Source: an uncultured Bacillota bacterium (GTDB taxonomy: Bacteria > Bacillota > Clostridia > Tissierellales > Tissierellaceae). From it: a stretch of 64,000 bases of DNA. Under the pieces are notes generated by a model. The model was not told where the DNA came from, searched no databases, and saw only the letters and a list, made by a program, of their open reading frames with translations. The stretch covers positions 16,059-80,058 of the forward strand of contig CALGAG010000041.1 of assembly GCA_937951995.1 (NCBI GenBank). Reading direction: 5' to 3'. Below, one piece after another: positions 36,779 through 45,814 of this stretch (positions within the stretch are counted from its first letter, which is position 1; every line of letters begins with the position of its first letter). Position numbers and translations under genes: made by a program.

Positions 36779-37834
36779 ATGGACATAAGAAAGATGATTA
36801 CCCTGATCTTGGTGGTGGCCCTGGGGTTTGGCCTTGCTGCCTGCAGGCAGGAGGTGCCGGAAGCACCTGTTGAAACGCCGGTAGAGGAGCCTGTTGTCGA
36901 GCCTGAACCGGAACCGGAACCTGTAGAGGAGCCGGAGCCTACAGGGATACCATCTCCCTTAAGCGGAATTTATGCAGCTGAGGAATTGGTAAATGGTCGA
37001 ATCATATCAGTTGTTTTTGACAACCATCCAAAGGCAAAATGGCAGTCGGGATTAAAGGATGCGGAGCTTGTGTACGAGTTTCCAGTTGAAGGACCCTATA
37101 CCAGATACCTTGGACTATATCTAATAAACTCGCCGGATTCCTTGGGGCCAATTAGGAGTGCAAGACCATACTTTGTCACTATGGCTTGGCAATTTGACTC
37201 AATTTTTGTACACGTTGGAGGCAGTGAACAGGCAAAAGCCGATGTTAGGACCCTTAGAATGGCAGAAATTGATGGCCTAACAAGCTCAAACAAGGTTTTC
37301 TGGAGGATGTCCCACAAGAGGGCGCCTAACAATATGTACTCCAGCATGGAAGTCCTAAGGGATGTGCAGGAGGAGCGTGGATACAGGGATACCAGTGAGT
37401 TTGAGGGCTTTATCTTCGATATGGAGGACTTGCCCAGAACAGGGGAAAATGCAGAAGATATCCTGATAACATACAATGACGAGAACAACACCAGGTATAT
37501 TTATGACCCGGACCTTCAAAAGTACGAAAGATACAAGGAAGGTGCTCGACATGTGGATGAATCAGATGAAAGTGGACTTTATGCAGACAATATTATAATC
37601 CAGGAGAATTCCATGCGAGTCCTGGATAGGGAAGGAAGACTTGGAATAAGCTTGGAAGGTCAGGGAGAGGGTAAATTTATCACTAGAGGGGTAGTCCAGG
37701 ACATAAAATGGGTAAAGGATGATAGAAAGGCAAAAATAGAATACCTGAATGACAATAATGAAGAAATTAGACTATCACCTGGAACAACCTGGATTCAGGT
37801 GGTAAAGCCGGGAACACCAATTACTATAGAATAA
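36779..37834 (+). CDS. DUF3048 lipoprotein (YerB-like)
   Basis: The 351-residue protein is a lipoprotein: a signal peptide with lipobox LAAC and Cys22, then a Pro/Glu-rich spacer (about 24-58, alternating EP and EEP), then the DUF3048 domain with PIRSARPYFVTMAW and FWRMSHKRAPNNMYSS and a C-terminal half that matches the second DUF3048 part (YLNDNNEEIRLSPGTTWIQVV). The family is common on the outer surface of Firmicutes; its function is unknown, but YerB is often linked with cell wall processes. It follows the kinase/PAP2 gene by 10 bases. Confidence 0.88.
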   Translation: MDIRKMITLILVVALGFGLAACRQEVPEAPVETPVEEPVVEPEPEPEPVEEPEPTGIPSPLSGIYAAEELVNGRIISVVFDNHPKAKWQSGLKDAELVYEFPVEGPYTRYLGLYLINSPDSLGPIRSARPYFVTMAWQFDSIFVHVGGSEQAKADVRTLRMAEIDGLTSSNKVFWRMSHKRAPNNMYSSMEVLRDVQEERGYRDTSEFEGFIFDMEDLPRTGENAEDILITYNDENNTRYIYDPDLQKYERYKEGARHVDESDESGLYADNIIIQENSMRVLDREGRLGISLEGQGEGKFITRGVVQDIKWVKDDRKAKIEYLNDNNEEIRLSPGTTWIQVVKPGTPITIE

Positions 37835-37847
37835 GAGAGGTTTTTTC

Positions 37848-38264
37848 ATGAATAGGAAAGATTTGATAAATAGAGCAATAAAAGCAAAAAAGATGGCCTA
37901 CGTACCATACTCAGGATTTCATGTGGGGGCTGCCATACTCACTGAGGATGATGAAATATACGATGGATGCAATATAGAGATTGCTTCTTATTCACCAACC
38001 ATATGTGCTGAAAGAACTGCAATCTTCAAGGCAGTCTCTGAGGGGCACATGAAGATCAAGGCAATTGCCGTGGTTGGAGATGCTGACCATACCTATCCAT
38101 GTGGGGTTTGCAGACAGGTGATCCGTGAATTTGGAAAGGATGCAACCGTGATTATTGCAAACTCAGAGGATGATTACAGGGAGTATGCCTTGGACCAGCT
38201 GCTACCTCATAGCTTCGGACCTGAAGACCTTGAGTCATCCCGTAAGGAGGAGAAAAATGTATAA
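37848..38264 (+). CDS. cdd: cytidine deaminase
   Basis: Cdd deaminates cytidine and deoxycytidine to uridine forms in pyrimidine salvage. The 138-residue protein has the zinc sites Cys53-Ala-Glu55 (ICAERTA, Glu55 being the proton shuttle) and Cys85-x2-Cys88 (PCGVCRQ), the family pattern for the homotetrameric type. Its 3' end overlaps the start of era by 8 bases; cdd-era-recO is a standard Firmicutes order. Confidence 0.96.
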   Translation: MNRKDLINRAIKAKKMAYVPYSGFHVGAAILTEDDEIYDGCNIEIASYSPTICAERTAIFKAVSEGHMKIKAIAVVGDADHTYPCGVCRQVIREFGKDATVIIANSEDDYREYALDQLLPHSFGPEDLESSRKEEKNV

Positions 38265-39141
38265 ATCCGGATTCATAACAGTGGTAGGAAGGCCAAATGT
38301 TGGGAAATCGACACTTCTCAACCAGGTGATCGGTGAGAAGATTTCGATAATCTCCGATAAGCCTCAGACCACAAGAAACAAGATACAGATGGTCTATACC
38401 GGGGATGATTATCAAATAGTCTTTTTGGATACCCCTGGAATTCAGATGCCCAAAAATATACTGGGAGACTACATGCTTAAGATTTCAAGAACCACACTCG
38501 AAGAGGTTGACATTGTAACCTTCATGGTAGATGAAAGCATGGAGACCGGGAAGCTTGACAACTATATTCTGGACCAGCTGAAGGAGATCAGCACTCCGAT
38601 TGTGCTTCTTATAAACAAAACCGACAAACTGACAAAAGACCAGGTTGATACACTGGTTAAAAAATACAGGGACATGGGAATGTTCCAGGACGTAATACCA
38701 ATTTCAGCATTGAACAATGACAATATAGAAAGATACCTTGAGGTATTGAAGGGTATGCTGCCTGAGGGACCCCAGTATTTTCCCGATGACATGATCACTG
38801 ACCAGCCTGAACGGTTTATCATATCTGAAATAATCAGGGAGAAGGCCCTGGTGAACCTGGAGGATGAGATCCCCCACGGAATATATGTGGATATTGACAA
38901 GATTGTTCAGAGGGAAGACAAGGAACTGATTGATGTTTTTGCCAATGTTATCTGTGAAAAGAATTCGCACAAGGGAATGATAATAGGCAAGAACGGCAAA
39001 ATGCTCAAGACCATCGGTCAGCAGGCAAGAGAGGACATTGAGAAGCTGATGGGTAGCAAGGTAAACCTTCAACTGTGGGTCAAGGTTGAGAAGAATTGGA
39101 GAGAAAAAGCAAACAAGGTGAAGTATTTTGGCTACAAATAG
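38257..39141 (+). CDS. era: GTPase Era
   Basis: Era is a GTPase that binds the 3' end of 16S rRNA during 30S maturation. The 294-residue protein has G1 GRPNVGKS at residues 11-18, G3 DTPGI, G4 NKTD and a C-terminal KH domain with VICEKNSHKGMIIGKNGKML. I chose the ATG at 38257 behind AAGGAGG; the frame is open farther up inside cdd but without a start signal. YbeY, upstream, works in the same rRNA pathway. Confidence 0.97.
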   Translation: MYKSGFITVVGRPNVGKSTLLNQVIGEKISIISDKPQTTRNKIQMVYTGDDYQIVFLDTPGIQMPKNILGDYMLKISRTTLEEVDIVTFMVDESMETGKLDNYILDQLKEISTPIVLLINKTDKLTKDQVDTLVKKYRDMGMFQDVIPISALNNDNIERYLEVLKGMLPEGPQYFPDDMITDQPERFIISEIIREKALVNLEDEIPHGIYVDIDKIVQREDKELIDVFANVICEKNSHKGMIIGKNGKMLKTIGQQAREDIEKLMGSKVNLQLWVKVEKNWREKANKVKYFGYK

Positions 39142-39152
39142 AAAGGTCTAAC

Positions 39153-39887
39153 ATGTCAGAGACAAATGGAATAGTCATATCAGGAATGAAATATAAGGAG
39201 TCCAGCAAGATTCTAACCCTGTACACAAGGGAACTGGGGAAGATTTCTGTCATGGCTCAGGGTGCATTAAAACCCAAATCAGGGATTATTGCCTCTACGG
39301 AAGTCTTTGCCCTAAGCAATTGGAAGCTAAAAAAGGGTAGGAGCTTTCATTACATCGAGAGTGTTGACCTTGTGGATTCCTTCTATACCATCCGGGACTC
39401 AATGGACAAGATGCTTTTTGGTTTCTATGCCCTGGAACTTCTTGACAGGTCCACTCCAATGGAGGAGGAGAACAAGGTTCTGTTTGAACTCTTGGAGAAG
39501 TTTATCAGGACCATGAGGAAGGAGGAAAGGGTTCTACCTATGATGGTTGCCTATGAGCTTAAGTTTGCAAGCTTTATCGGCTACAGACCCCATTTGGGTG
39601 GATGTGTTGCATGTGGTGCCAAAGACTCGGACATATGGGACTTTGACCACACCAAGGGAGGCTTGATATGCTCCAACTGCCGAGGCGGGAAGGGGGACCC
39701 CCTGTTGGATGGGGAGGTTAAACAGATGAAGCTCCTCCTGATGTCCAAGCTGGAAGATGTGGGAGATCTTCAGATCCCCGACAAGACCCTGTGGAAAATG
39801 CATTACAGGATGTCAGACTACCTTTTGTATAATCTTGATATTAGGGAGATGAAGTCATTGGCCATGATAAAACAAGGCCTAATCTAG
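39153..39887 (+). CDS. recO: DNA repair protein RecO
   Basis: RecO helps RecR load RecA on SSB-coated DNA. The 244-residue protein has an N-terminal OB fold (GIVISGMKYKESSKILTLYT), a helical core and a zinc motif with CVACGAKD followed by CSNC. I chose the ATG at 39153, with GAAAGG just upstream and the conserved start SETNGIVIS. It follows era by 11 bases. No terminator is evident before the glyQS promoter. Confidence 0.93.
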   Translation: MSETNGIVISGMKYKESSKILTLYTRELGKISVMAQGALKPKSGIIASTEVFALSNWKLKKGRSFHYIESVDLVDSFYTIRDSMDKMLFGFYALELLDRSTPMEEENKVLFELLEKFIRTMRKEERVLPMMVAYELKFASFIGYRPHLGGCVACGAKDSDIWDFDHTKGGLICSNCRGGKGDPLLDGEVKQMKLLLMSKLEDVGDLQIPDKTLWKMHYRMSDYLLYNLDIREMKSLAMIKQGLI

Positions 39888-39904
39888 GCTGAGCTACCGG
39901 ACTC

Positions 39905-39933
39905 TTGACATAATGACGAAATTTTGTTAAATT
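39905..39933 (+). promoter_or_regulatory. predicted promoter of glyQS
   Basis: A perfect TTGACA (39905-39910) and TAAATT (39928-39933) are 17 bases apart. The T-box leader begins a few bases later. Confidence 0.65.
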
Positions 39934-39940
39934 AATAAAC

Positions 39941-40147
39941 GAAACTGAATTCCATACGATGATGAAGAAAATACCTGTAACTGTGTAGCAAAGAGAGTCC
40001 GGCAAGGGTGGAAGCGGATGTATACAGTCATTGGGAACGGCGCTTCTGAGTATTGCAGTTTAAGAGAGTACCTTTCACAGGTATTAAATAGGGTGGAACC
40101 GCGGAAGAGACCTTTCGTCCCTATAGGGACGCTGAGGTTTTTTTGTA
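39941..40147 (+). promoter_or_regulatory. T-box riboswitch, glycine specific
   Basis: T-box leaders sense uncharged tRNA and prevent early termination. The T-box itself, AGGGTGGAACCGCGG, is at 40090-40104. Stem I carries the AGAGAG motif at 39992-39997, and the specifier position reads GAAC-GGC-GCTTCTGAG, with GGC (glycine) at 40039-40041. A terminator follows. It sits right before glyQ-glyS, which matches the glycine specifier. Confidence 0.94.
40110..40146 (+). terminator. T-box regulated terminator
   Basis: CGTCCC (40116-40121) pairs with GGGACG (40126-40131) across TATA, extended by ACCT/AGGT, then a run of eight T. Uncharged tRNA-Gly would favour the competing antiterminator. Confidence 0.9.
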
Positions 40148-40170
40148 TCCAAAAATAAAGGGGGGTTATT

Positions 40171-41058
40171 ATGTATTTTCAGGATTTGATGCTGAAATTA
40201 CTGAATTACTGGGGTGAAAAAGATTGTATAATAATGGAGCCATATGACATCGAAAAGGGTGCTGGAACAATGAGTCCACACACCTTCTTAAGGGCATTGG
40301 GGCCAGAGCCATGGCAGGTGGTTTATGTGGAGCCATCAAGAAGACCTGCAGATGCACGCTACGGCGAGAATCCAAATAGGGTTTACCAGCATCATCAACT
40401 TCAGGTTATTCTAAAGCCTTCACCTGAAGATATTCAGGACCTGTATCTGGACAGCTTGAAAGCAATAGGCATTGACCCGATTAAGCATGACATAAGATTT
40501 GTAGAGGACAACTGGGAAGCTCCAACTCTTGGTGCATGGGGACTTGGTTGGGAAGTATGGTTGGATGGAATGGAAATAACACAATTTACATACTTTCAAC
40601 AGGTAGGAGGAATAAATTGTGATTTGGAGTCTGGAGAGCTGACCTACGGACTTGAGAGGATAGCAATGTATCTTCAGGATGTTGACAATGTCTTTGACAT
40701 TCAGTGGAACAAGAACTTCACTTATGGAGACATATTTAGAAAGGCTGAATACGAGCACTCTGTATACAGCTTTGAAAAGGCAGACATTCCAGTGCTTAAG
40801 GAACTCTTCAACACATATGAGAACGAAGCCAACAAGGTGATTGCAGAAGAACTGGTCATACCTTCATATGATTATGTACTGAAATGCTCCCATACATTCA
40901 ATGTGCTGGATGCAAGAGGGGCCATCTCTGTTTCCGAGAGAACAAACTATATTGGCAGGGTCAGAAACCTGGCAAGAAGTGTGGCATCTCTTTATCTGGA
41001 GCAGAGGAAACAGATGAATTATCCCTTATTGAAAAAAGGTGGTGGAGACAATGAGTAG
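40171..41058 (+). CDS. glyQ: glycyl-tRNA synthetase alpha subunit
   Basis: GlyQ holds the class II catalytic core of the alpha2beta2 glycyl-tRNA synthetase. The 295-residue protein has [39 protein letters not shown] and the [13 protein letters not shown] and [12 protein letters not shown] class II motifs. GGGGGG precedes the ATG. Its 3' end overlaps glyS by 8 bases, ensuring balanced synthesis. It is controlled by the T-box upstream. Confidence 0.97.
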   Translation: MYFQDLMLKLLNYWGEKDCIIMEPYDIEKGAGTMSPHTFLRALGPEPWQVVYVEPSRRPADARYGENPNRVYQHHQLQVILKPSPEDIQDLYLDSLKAIGIDPIKHDIRFVEDNWEAPTLGAWGLGWEVWLDGMEITQFTYFQQVGGINCDLESGELTYGLERIAMYLQDVDNVFDIQWNKNFTYGDIFRKAEYEHSVYSFEKADIPVLKELFNTYENEANKVIAEELVIPSYDYVLKCSHTFNVLDARGAISVSERTNYIGRVRNLARSVASLYLEQRKQMNYPLLKKGGGDNE

Positions 41059-43129
41059 AGAATTCCTGCTTGAAATTGGAGTTGAAGAACTACCGGCAAG
41101 GTATATAAAAGATGCAGTGGAACAGTTAAAGGGTAACATGGAGAAACTGTTAAAGGAAGAGAGACTAGGTTATGAGACCTTCCATACCTATTCAACACCC
41201 CGTAGACTTACAATAATTGTGAAAGGACTTGGGGATGAAGGGGAAAGTCAAGAGGACCTTGTCAAGGGACCAGCCGCAAGAATAGCTTTTGATCAGGATG
41301 GCAAGCCAACAAAGGCATTGCAGGGCTTTATGCGCGGCCAGGGAGTTACAGAGGAAAACATCAAAACCATGGACTACAATGGTGATGAATATATATACGC
41401 AGCAGTAAGCAAAAGTGGAAAACCCCTTCAAAAAGTTCTTGAAGAAGGTCTTGAAGAGGTGATAAAGGGTATAACCTTCCCTAAATCCATGAGATGGGGA
41501 GGCAAGAACCTAAGGTTTGCAAGACCCATAAGGTGGCTGGTTGCAATTTTGGATAATGATATCCTGCCCTTTGAGCTGGAGGGAATAAAGGCAGGGAACA
41601 TAACGAGGGGACATCGGTTCCTGGGTAGTCAGAATATCCGGATTGAAGGTATAGACAGCTATGAAAAGCAGCTTAGGGACAACTTTGTAATAGTTGACCA
41701 GGAGGAAAGAAAGGACATAATAAGACTCAAGGCTGAGAAGCTTGCAAAGGAAAAGGGTGGATCCATCCAGAAGGATGAGAACCTTCTGGATGAGGTAACC
41801 AACCTTGTGGAATTCCCGACCCCAATAATTGGAAGGATAAAGGAAGAGTACCTGGGACTTCCTTTCGATGTAATAACCACCCCCATGAAGGAGCATTTGA
41901 GATACTTTCCTGTCCTTGATGACAAGGGAAGGCTTCTTCCATACTTTGTAACTGTTAGAAACGGTGACTCACAATACGAGGAAACAGTTGTAAAGGGAAA
42001 TGAAAAGGTTCTTGGGGCAAGGCTTGAGGATGCCAAGTTCTTCTATAAGGACGATGTCAGCATTCCTCTGGAGGGATATGTTGAGAAGCTCAAGACATTG
42101 ACCTTCCAGGAAAAGCTTGGAACAGTACATGATAAAACCAACAGGGTGATGAAGCTAACCGAAAAGATCGGCAACTATCTTGAAGTGGGAGATGAGACAG
42201 AGAAGAACCTGCAAAGGGCAAGCTTCCTGGCAAAGGCAGACCTGGTTACAAAGATGGTAACTGAATTTACGGAACTCCAGGGAAAGATCGGAATGGAATA
42301 CGCTCAGGAATCAGGAGAGAATGAAATTGTAAGCCTGGCAATCCACGAGCAATACATGCCAAGATTTTCTGGCGATGAGCTTCCAACAACCACTGCCGGT
42401 GCAATTTTATCAATCGCAGACAAGCTTGATTCAATTTGTGGACTCTTTGCAATTGGAATCAAGCCCACCGGGTCCCAGGACCCCTTTGCCCTAAGAAGGG
42501 CTGCGATAGGTATAATAAACATCATCATGGACAAGAAGCTTAACATTTCCCTTCTGGAGCTGGTTGACTTTTCCCTGTACATCTATGTTGAGGAGAATGG
42601 TCTTGCCTGTGACTACAACAAGGTAAGGTCTGAAATCAAGGAATTCTTCATGGGTAGGGTAAGAAACCTCTTCCTGGATTTTGGGATGGCATACGATGTC
42701 ATAGATTCTGTAATCAACTCAGGTAGTGACAATATTTTTGACATGAGGATAAGAGTTGAGAAGTTGTCCAGATGGTTTGAAAATGAAGATGTGGGAGAGA
42801 TACTGGTTGCCTTCAATAGGCTTAGTTCCATGGCAACAAAGACCGAATCCACCGAAGTGAAAAGAGACCTCCTGACTCCAGATGAGATAGGGCTCTATGA
42901 CGACTACAACAACATAGAGGAAAAGGTTGAATCTCACATTAACAAGAAGGAATATGACAAGGCAATGATACTGCTTGGCACCCTGAAGGACTCCATAAAC
43001 GATTATTTTGACAAGGTCATGGTAATGGTTGAAGACAAGGAGCTTAAGGAGAACAGACTGGCCATGCTTAGACGAATATACTCAAAAATGATGAAGGTCT
43101 GTGATCTGACATACATTGTTGCCAGATAG
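41051..43129 (+). CDS. glyS: glycyl-tRNA synthetase beta subunit
   Basis: GlyS binds and positions tRNA-Gly for the alpha subunit. The 692-residue protein opens [18 protein letters not shown] and has [16 protein letters not shown], an HD-like domain around [25 protein letters not shown], and a C-terminal anticodon-binding helical region. I chose the ATG at 41051 inside the glyQ end, behind GGTGGAGA. Length is normal. Confidence 0.96.
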   Translation: MSREFLLEIGVEELPARYIKDAVEQLKGNMEKLLKEERLGYETFHTYSTPRRLTIIVKGLGDEGESQEDLVKGPAARIAFDQDGKPTKALQGFMRGQGVTEENIKTMDYNGDEYIYAAVSKSGKPLQKVLEEGLEEVIKGITFPKSMRWGGKNLRFARPIRWLVAILDNDILPFELEGIKAGNITRGHRFLGSQNIRIEGIDSYEKQLRDNFVIVDQEERKDIIRLKAEKLAKEKGGSIQKDENLLDEVTNLVEFPTPIIGRIKEEYLGLPFDVITTPMKEHLRYFPVLDDKGRLLPYFVTVRNGDSQYEETVVKGNEKVLGARLEDAKFFYKDDVSIPLEGYVEKLKTLTFQEKLGTVHDKTNRVMKLTEKIGNYLEVGDETEKNLQRASFLAKADLVTKMVTEFTELQGKIGMEYAQESGENEIVSLAIHEQYMPRFSGDELPTTTAGAILSIADKLDSICGLFAIGIKPTGSQDPFALRRAAIGIINIIMDKKLNISLLELVDFSLYIYVEENGLACDYNKVRSEIKEFFMGRVRNLFLDFGMAYDVIDSVINSGSDNIFDMRIRVEKLSRWFENEDVGEILVAFNRLSSMATKTESTEVKRDLLTPDEIGLYDDYNNIEEKVESHINKKEYDKAMILLGTLKDSINDYFDKVMVMVEDKELKENRLAMLRRIYSKMMKVCDLTYIVAR

Positions 43130-43140
43130 GTGGTGGTATT

Positions 43141-43770
43141 ATCCAACTTTCAAACAGGCAGAATAAAATAATTGATATAGTCAATGAAAACCAACCAATA
43201 ACAAGCACAGCCATTGCAAAAAAACTGGGTCTGACCAGGGCGACCATCAGGCCTGACCTGTCAATCCTTACAATGACAGGGATACTGGATGCAAGGCCAA
43301 AGGTGGGATATATCTACCTGGGCAGACCGGACAGGGATCTTGTTGCTGACAGGATTTCCTCCATAAGGGTTAGGGATATCATGTCCCTGCCTGTTGTGAT
43401 CGAAGAGACCAGAACGGTCTATGATGCAGTGGTCTATATGTTCACGGAGGATGTGGGATCCATCTATATCACCCACAGCGGATACCTGTCAGGTGTTATT
43501 TCAAGAAAGGACCTTCTTAGAAGCGCTGTTGGGGGAATGGACCTGAACAAGACCCCAGTGGGCATGATTATGACCAGGATGCCTAAACTGGTTGTCATAA
43601 GGGAGACTGATACAATCCTAAAGGCTGCCATCAAGTTGATTGAACACGAAATAGACAGTTTGCCTGTGGTCGATTCAACTGGTGAAGAGGATAAGGACCT
43701 GAAAGTCATTGGAAGAATAACCAAGACAAACATAACGAGAATGTTTGTTGAATTGGGAACAAATATCTAG
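43141..43770 (+). CDS. ccpN: CcpN-like transcription repressor (HTH plus CBS pair), non-AUG start
   Basis: CcpN represses gluconeogenic genes in Bacillus. The protein has an N-terminal winged HTH (about 5-60, with KKLGLTRATIRPDLSILT and ILDARPKVGYIY) and two CBS domains (about 75-205) that sense nucleotides. The complete HTH is in frame only if translation starts at ATC 43141 (or ATT 43138), just after AGGTGGTGG; no ATG, GTG or TTG lies between the glyS stop at 43129 and the HTH. The first ATG, at 43258, and the next GTG/ATG options cut off the HTH. The length is then 209 residues, normal for CcpN. The next gene, a ppsR homologue, completes the known ccpN-yqfL pair. Confidence 0.85.
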   Translation: MQLSNRQNKIIDIVNENQPITSTAIAKKLGLTRATIRPDLSILTMTGILDARPKVGYIYLGRPDRDLVADRISSIRVRDIMSLPVVIEETRTVYDAVVYMFTEDVGSIYITHSGYLSGVISRKDLLRSAVGGMDLNKTPVGMIMTRMPKLVVIRETDTILKAAIKLIEHEIDSLPVVDSTGEEDKDLKVIGRITKTNITRMFVELGTNI

Positions 43771-43782
43771 GAGGGGGTCAAT

Positions 43783-44607
43783 ATGAGTAATAGACTAACA
43801 GTCTACGTACTATCAGATTCCATTGGTGAAACTGGTGAGCTGATAGCAAGAGCAGCTGCAAAGCAGTTTATAACGGAAAATTATGAAATAAAGAAATACC
43901 CCTTCATGGATGACAGGGATGAGATAAGAAACATTTTCAAGGAAGCGGTCCCAGGAGAAAGCCTATTCATCTATACAACTGTTCTAAAGGATTTAAAAGA
44001 CCTGATTGACAGTCTTGGAGAAGAAAAGGACATACCCACAATAGATGTAATGTCACCGCCAATACTGGCCATTGAGAAGCTATTAGGCTATGCCCCAAAA
44101 CGTGAAGCAGGCCTCATCAGGAGGATTGACGAGAACTACTTCAAGAAGGTAGAGGCCGTTGAGTTCGCTGTCAAGTATGACGACGGGAAGGATCCTAGAG
44201 GCATTGAAAAGGCGGACATTTGCCTGGTGGGAATCTCCAGGACATCAAAGACTCCCCTAAGCATGTACCTGGCACACAAAAATTTCAAGGTTGTAAACGT
44301 GCCACTGGTTCCGGAGGTCAACATCCCCCAGGAACTGTTTAAAAAGGACAGGAGAAGGATTATCGGCTTGGTGGCCGATCCCAAGAAGCTTATAGAAATA
44401 AGGTCTGAAAGGCTTAAGGCTTTGGGTCTTAAGAATTCTGCAAATTATGCCAGTGTAGAAAGAATCCAAAGTGAGCTTGAGTATTCAATGGATATCATGA
44501 TGGATTTAGGCTGTGAGATTATTGATGTTACTGCAAGGGCAATAGAGGAAACGGCATCCATAATAATTGAGCACATGACAAACGAGTTTGGAGATAAAAT
44601 GTTTTAA
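43783..44607 (+). CDS. ppsR: pyruvate, phosphate dikinase regulatory protein
   Basis: This family (DUF299, Bacillus YqfL) is a bifunctional kinase/pyrophosphorylase that switches pyruvate phosphate dikinase or PEP synthase off and on using ADP and phosphate. The 274-residue protein has the P-loop GISRTSKT at 150-157, the N-terminal SDSIGETGELIARAAA and the C-terminal VTARAIEETASII. It is behind the CcpN-like gene by 12 bases. Its target dikinase is not in this window. Confidence 0.93.
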   Translation: MSNRLTVYVLSDSIGETGELIARAAAKQFITENYEIKKYPFMDDRDEIRNIFKEAVPGESLFIYTTVLKDLKDLIDSLGEEKDIPTIDVMSPPILAIEKLLGYAPKREAGLIRRIDENYFKKVEAVEFAVKYDDGKDPRGIEKADICLVGISRTSKTPLSMYLAHKNFKVVNVPLVPEVNIPQELFKKDRRRIIGLVADPKKLIEIRSERLKALGLKNSANYASVERIQSELEYSMDIMMDLGCEIIDVTARAIEETASIIIEHMTNEFGDKMF

Positions 44608-44633
44608 ATCCAAATCCTGTAACAATGTTCAAA

Positions 44634-44664
44634 TGAAGCGTTCCAAGGGGCGCTTCTATTTTTT
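44634..44664 (+). terminator. terminator after ppsR
   Basis: GAAGCG (44635-44640) pairs with CGCTTC (44651-44656), extended inward by G-T and C-G pairs, and is followed by TATTTTTTG. It ends the glyQS-ccpN-ppsR region. Confidence 0.8.
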
Positions 44665-44754
44665 GTTTGTGAAAGATATTGAGCTTTTTTTCTAAAAAAG
44701 AAGGATTTTCATGACCTTTGTTGAATATATATATATGGGAAACGGAGGTGGAGA

Positions 44755-45771
44755 ATGAATATTCGTGAACAGTTTGAACAAAGAGAGGGTCAGACACTTT
44801 CATCTCGAGCATGCCTAAGTATTAACACCAAAGGTCGAAAGGTTCCAGAGGAGAAATGTCAAATCAGGACTGAGTTCCAAAGGGACAGGGACAGGGTGAT
44901 CCATTCCAAGGCCTTCAGACGGCTGAAGCATAAGACCCAGGTCTTTATCGCTCCTGAAGGGGACCATTTCAGAACAAGGCTAACCCATACCTTGGAGGTG
45001 GCCCAGCTTGCAAGGACCATGGCAAGAGCCCTGAGACTCAACGAAGACCTGGTGGAAGCAATTTCCCTGGCACATGATTTGGGTCATACGCCATTTGGCC
45101 ATACTGGCGAGAAGGTTTTAGACAGGGTGAATCCAAGGGGATTCAAGCACAACCTGCAAAGTGCAAGAGTTGTGGAACTCCTGGAGGGGTCTGAGAAAAG
45201 ACAGGGCTTGAATTTGACATACGAGGTACTGGAGGGTATAATTAATCATTCTGGGGATAATGTGTCCAAAACCCTGGAAGGACAGATCATAAAGTTTGCA
45301 GATAGGATAGCATACATTAATCACGATATAGATGATGCAATGAGGGCAGGGGTAATAAGTGAAAAAGACCTACCTGCTGATTGCATTCAGGTACTGGGGA
45401 AAACCCATGGAGACAGGATCAATACAATGATAGTGGACCTGATTGAAAACAATCAGGAAAGTGACAGGTTGACCATGAGCGATTTGATTGGTGAAAAGAC
45501 CAACAAATTGCGGCAGTTCATGTTTGACAATGTTTATCTCAATAAGGAAGCAAAAAAAGAGGATGACAAGGCTGAATACATCATTGAGGTCCTGTATAAT
45601 TACTACAGAAAGAATTTCCACAGACTTCCATCGGAACATTTGGGTATATATAAGAGTGTAGAGGTGGAGAAGGAGGATATTATCTGTGACTACATTGCAG
45701 GGATGACCGACAGGTATATAGTCAATCTCTACATGGACCTTTTTGTGCCAAAGCCATGGGGAAAGTACTAG
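44755..45771 (+). CDS. dgt: dGTPase-like HD-domain deoxynucleotide triphosphohydrolase
   Basis: Family members cleave dNTPs to deoxynucleoside and triphosphate. The 338-residue protein has the HD ligands His78 (RTRLTHTLEV), His107-Asp108 (SLAHDLGHTPFGH) and a later RIAYINHDIDDA. It starts MNIREQFEQREGQTLSSRAC, the typical opening of the dgt-dnaG-rpoD neighbours of Clostridia. GGAGGTGGAG precedes the ATG. Exact dNTP preference is unknown. Confidence 0.92.
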   Translation: MNIREQFEQREGQTLSSRACLSINTKGRKVPEEKCQIRTEFQRDRDRVIHSKAFRRLKHKTQVFIAPEGDHFRTRLTHTLEVAQLARTMARALRLNEDLVEAISLAHDLGHTPFGHTGEKVLDRVNPRGFKHNLQSARVVELLEGSEKRQGLNLTYEVLEGIINHSGDNVSKTLEGQIIKFADRIAYINHDIDDAMRAGVISEKDLPADCIQVLGKTHGDRINTMIVDLIENNQESDRLTMSDLIGEKTNKLRQFMFDNVYLNKEAKKEDDKAEYIIEVLYNYYRKNFHRLPSEHLGIYKSVEVEKEDIICDYIAGMTDRYIVNLYMDLFVPKPWGKY

Positions 45772-45814
45772 GAAGCTTTTATTGGAATTATTAAAATAGA
45801 CAAGTGGTGAGAGA

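Noticed and set aside
43258..43770. Short CBS-only protein starting at the first ATG or at 43273
   Set aside because: The upstream in-frame sequence encodes a complete CcpN-type HTH right after a ribosome binding site.
44720..44740. AT dinucleotide run ahead of dgt as a mobile element scar
   Set aside because: It is a short A/T-rich promoter-like tract with no flanking repeats.
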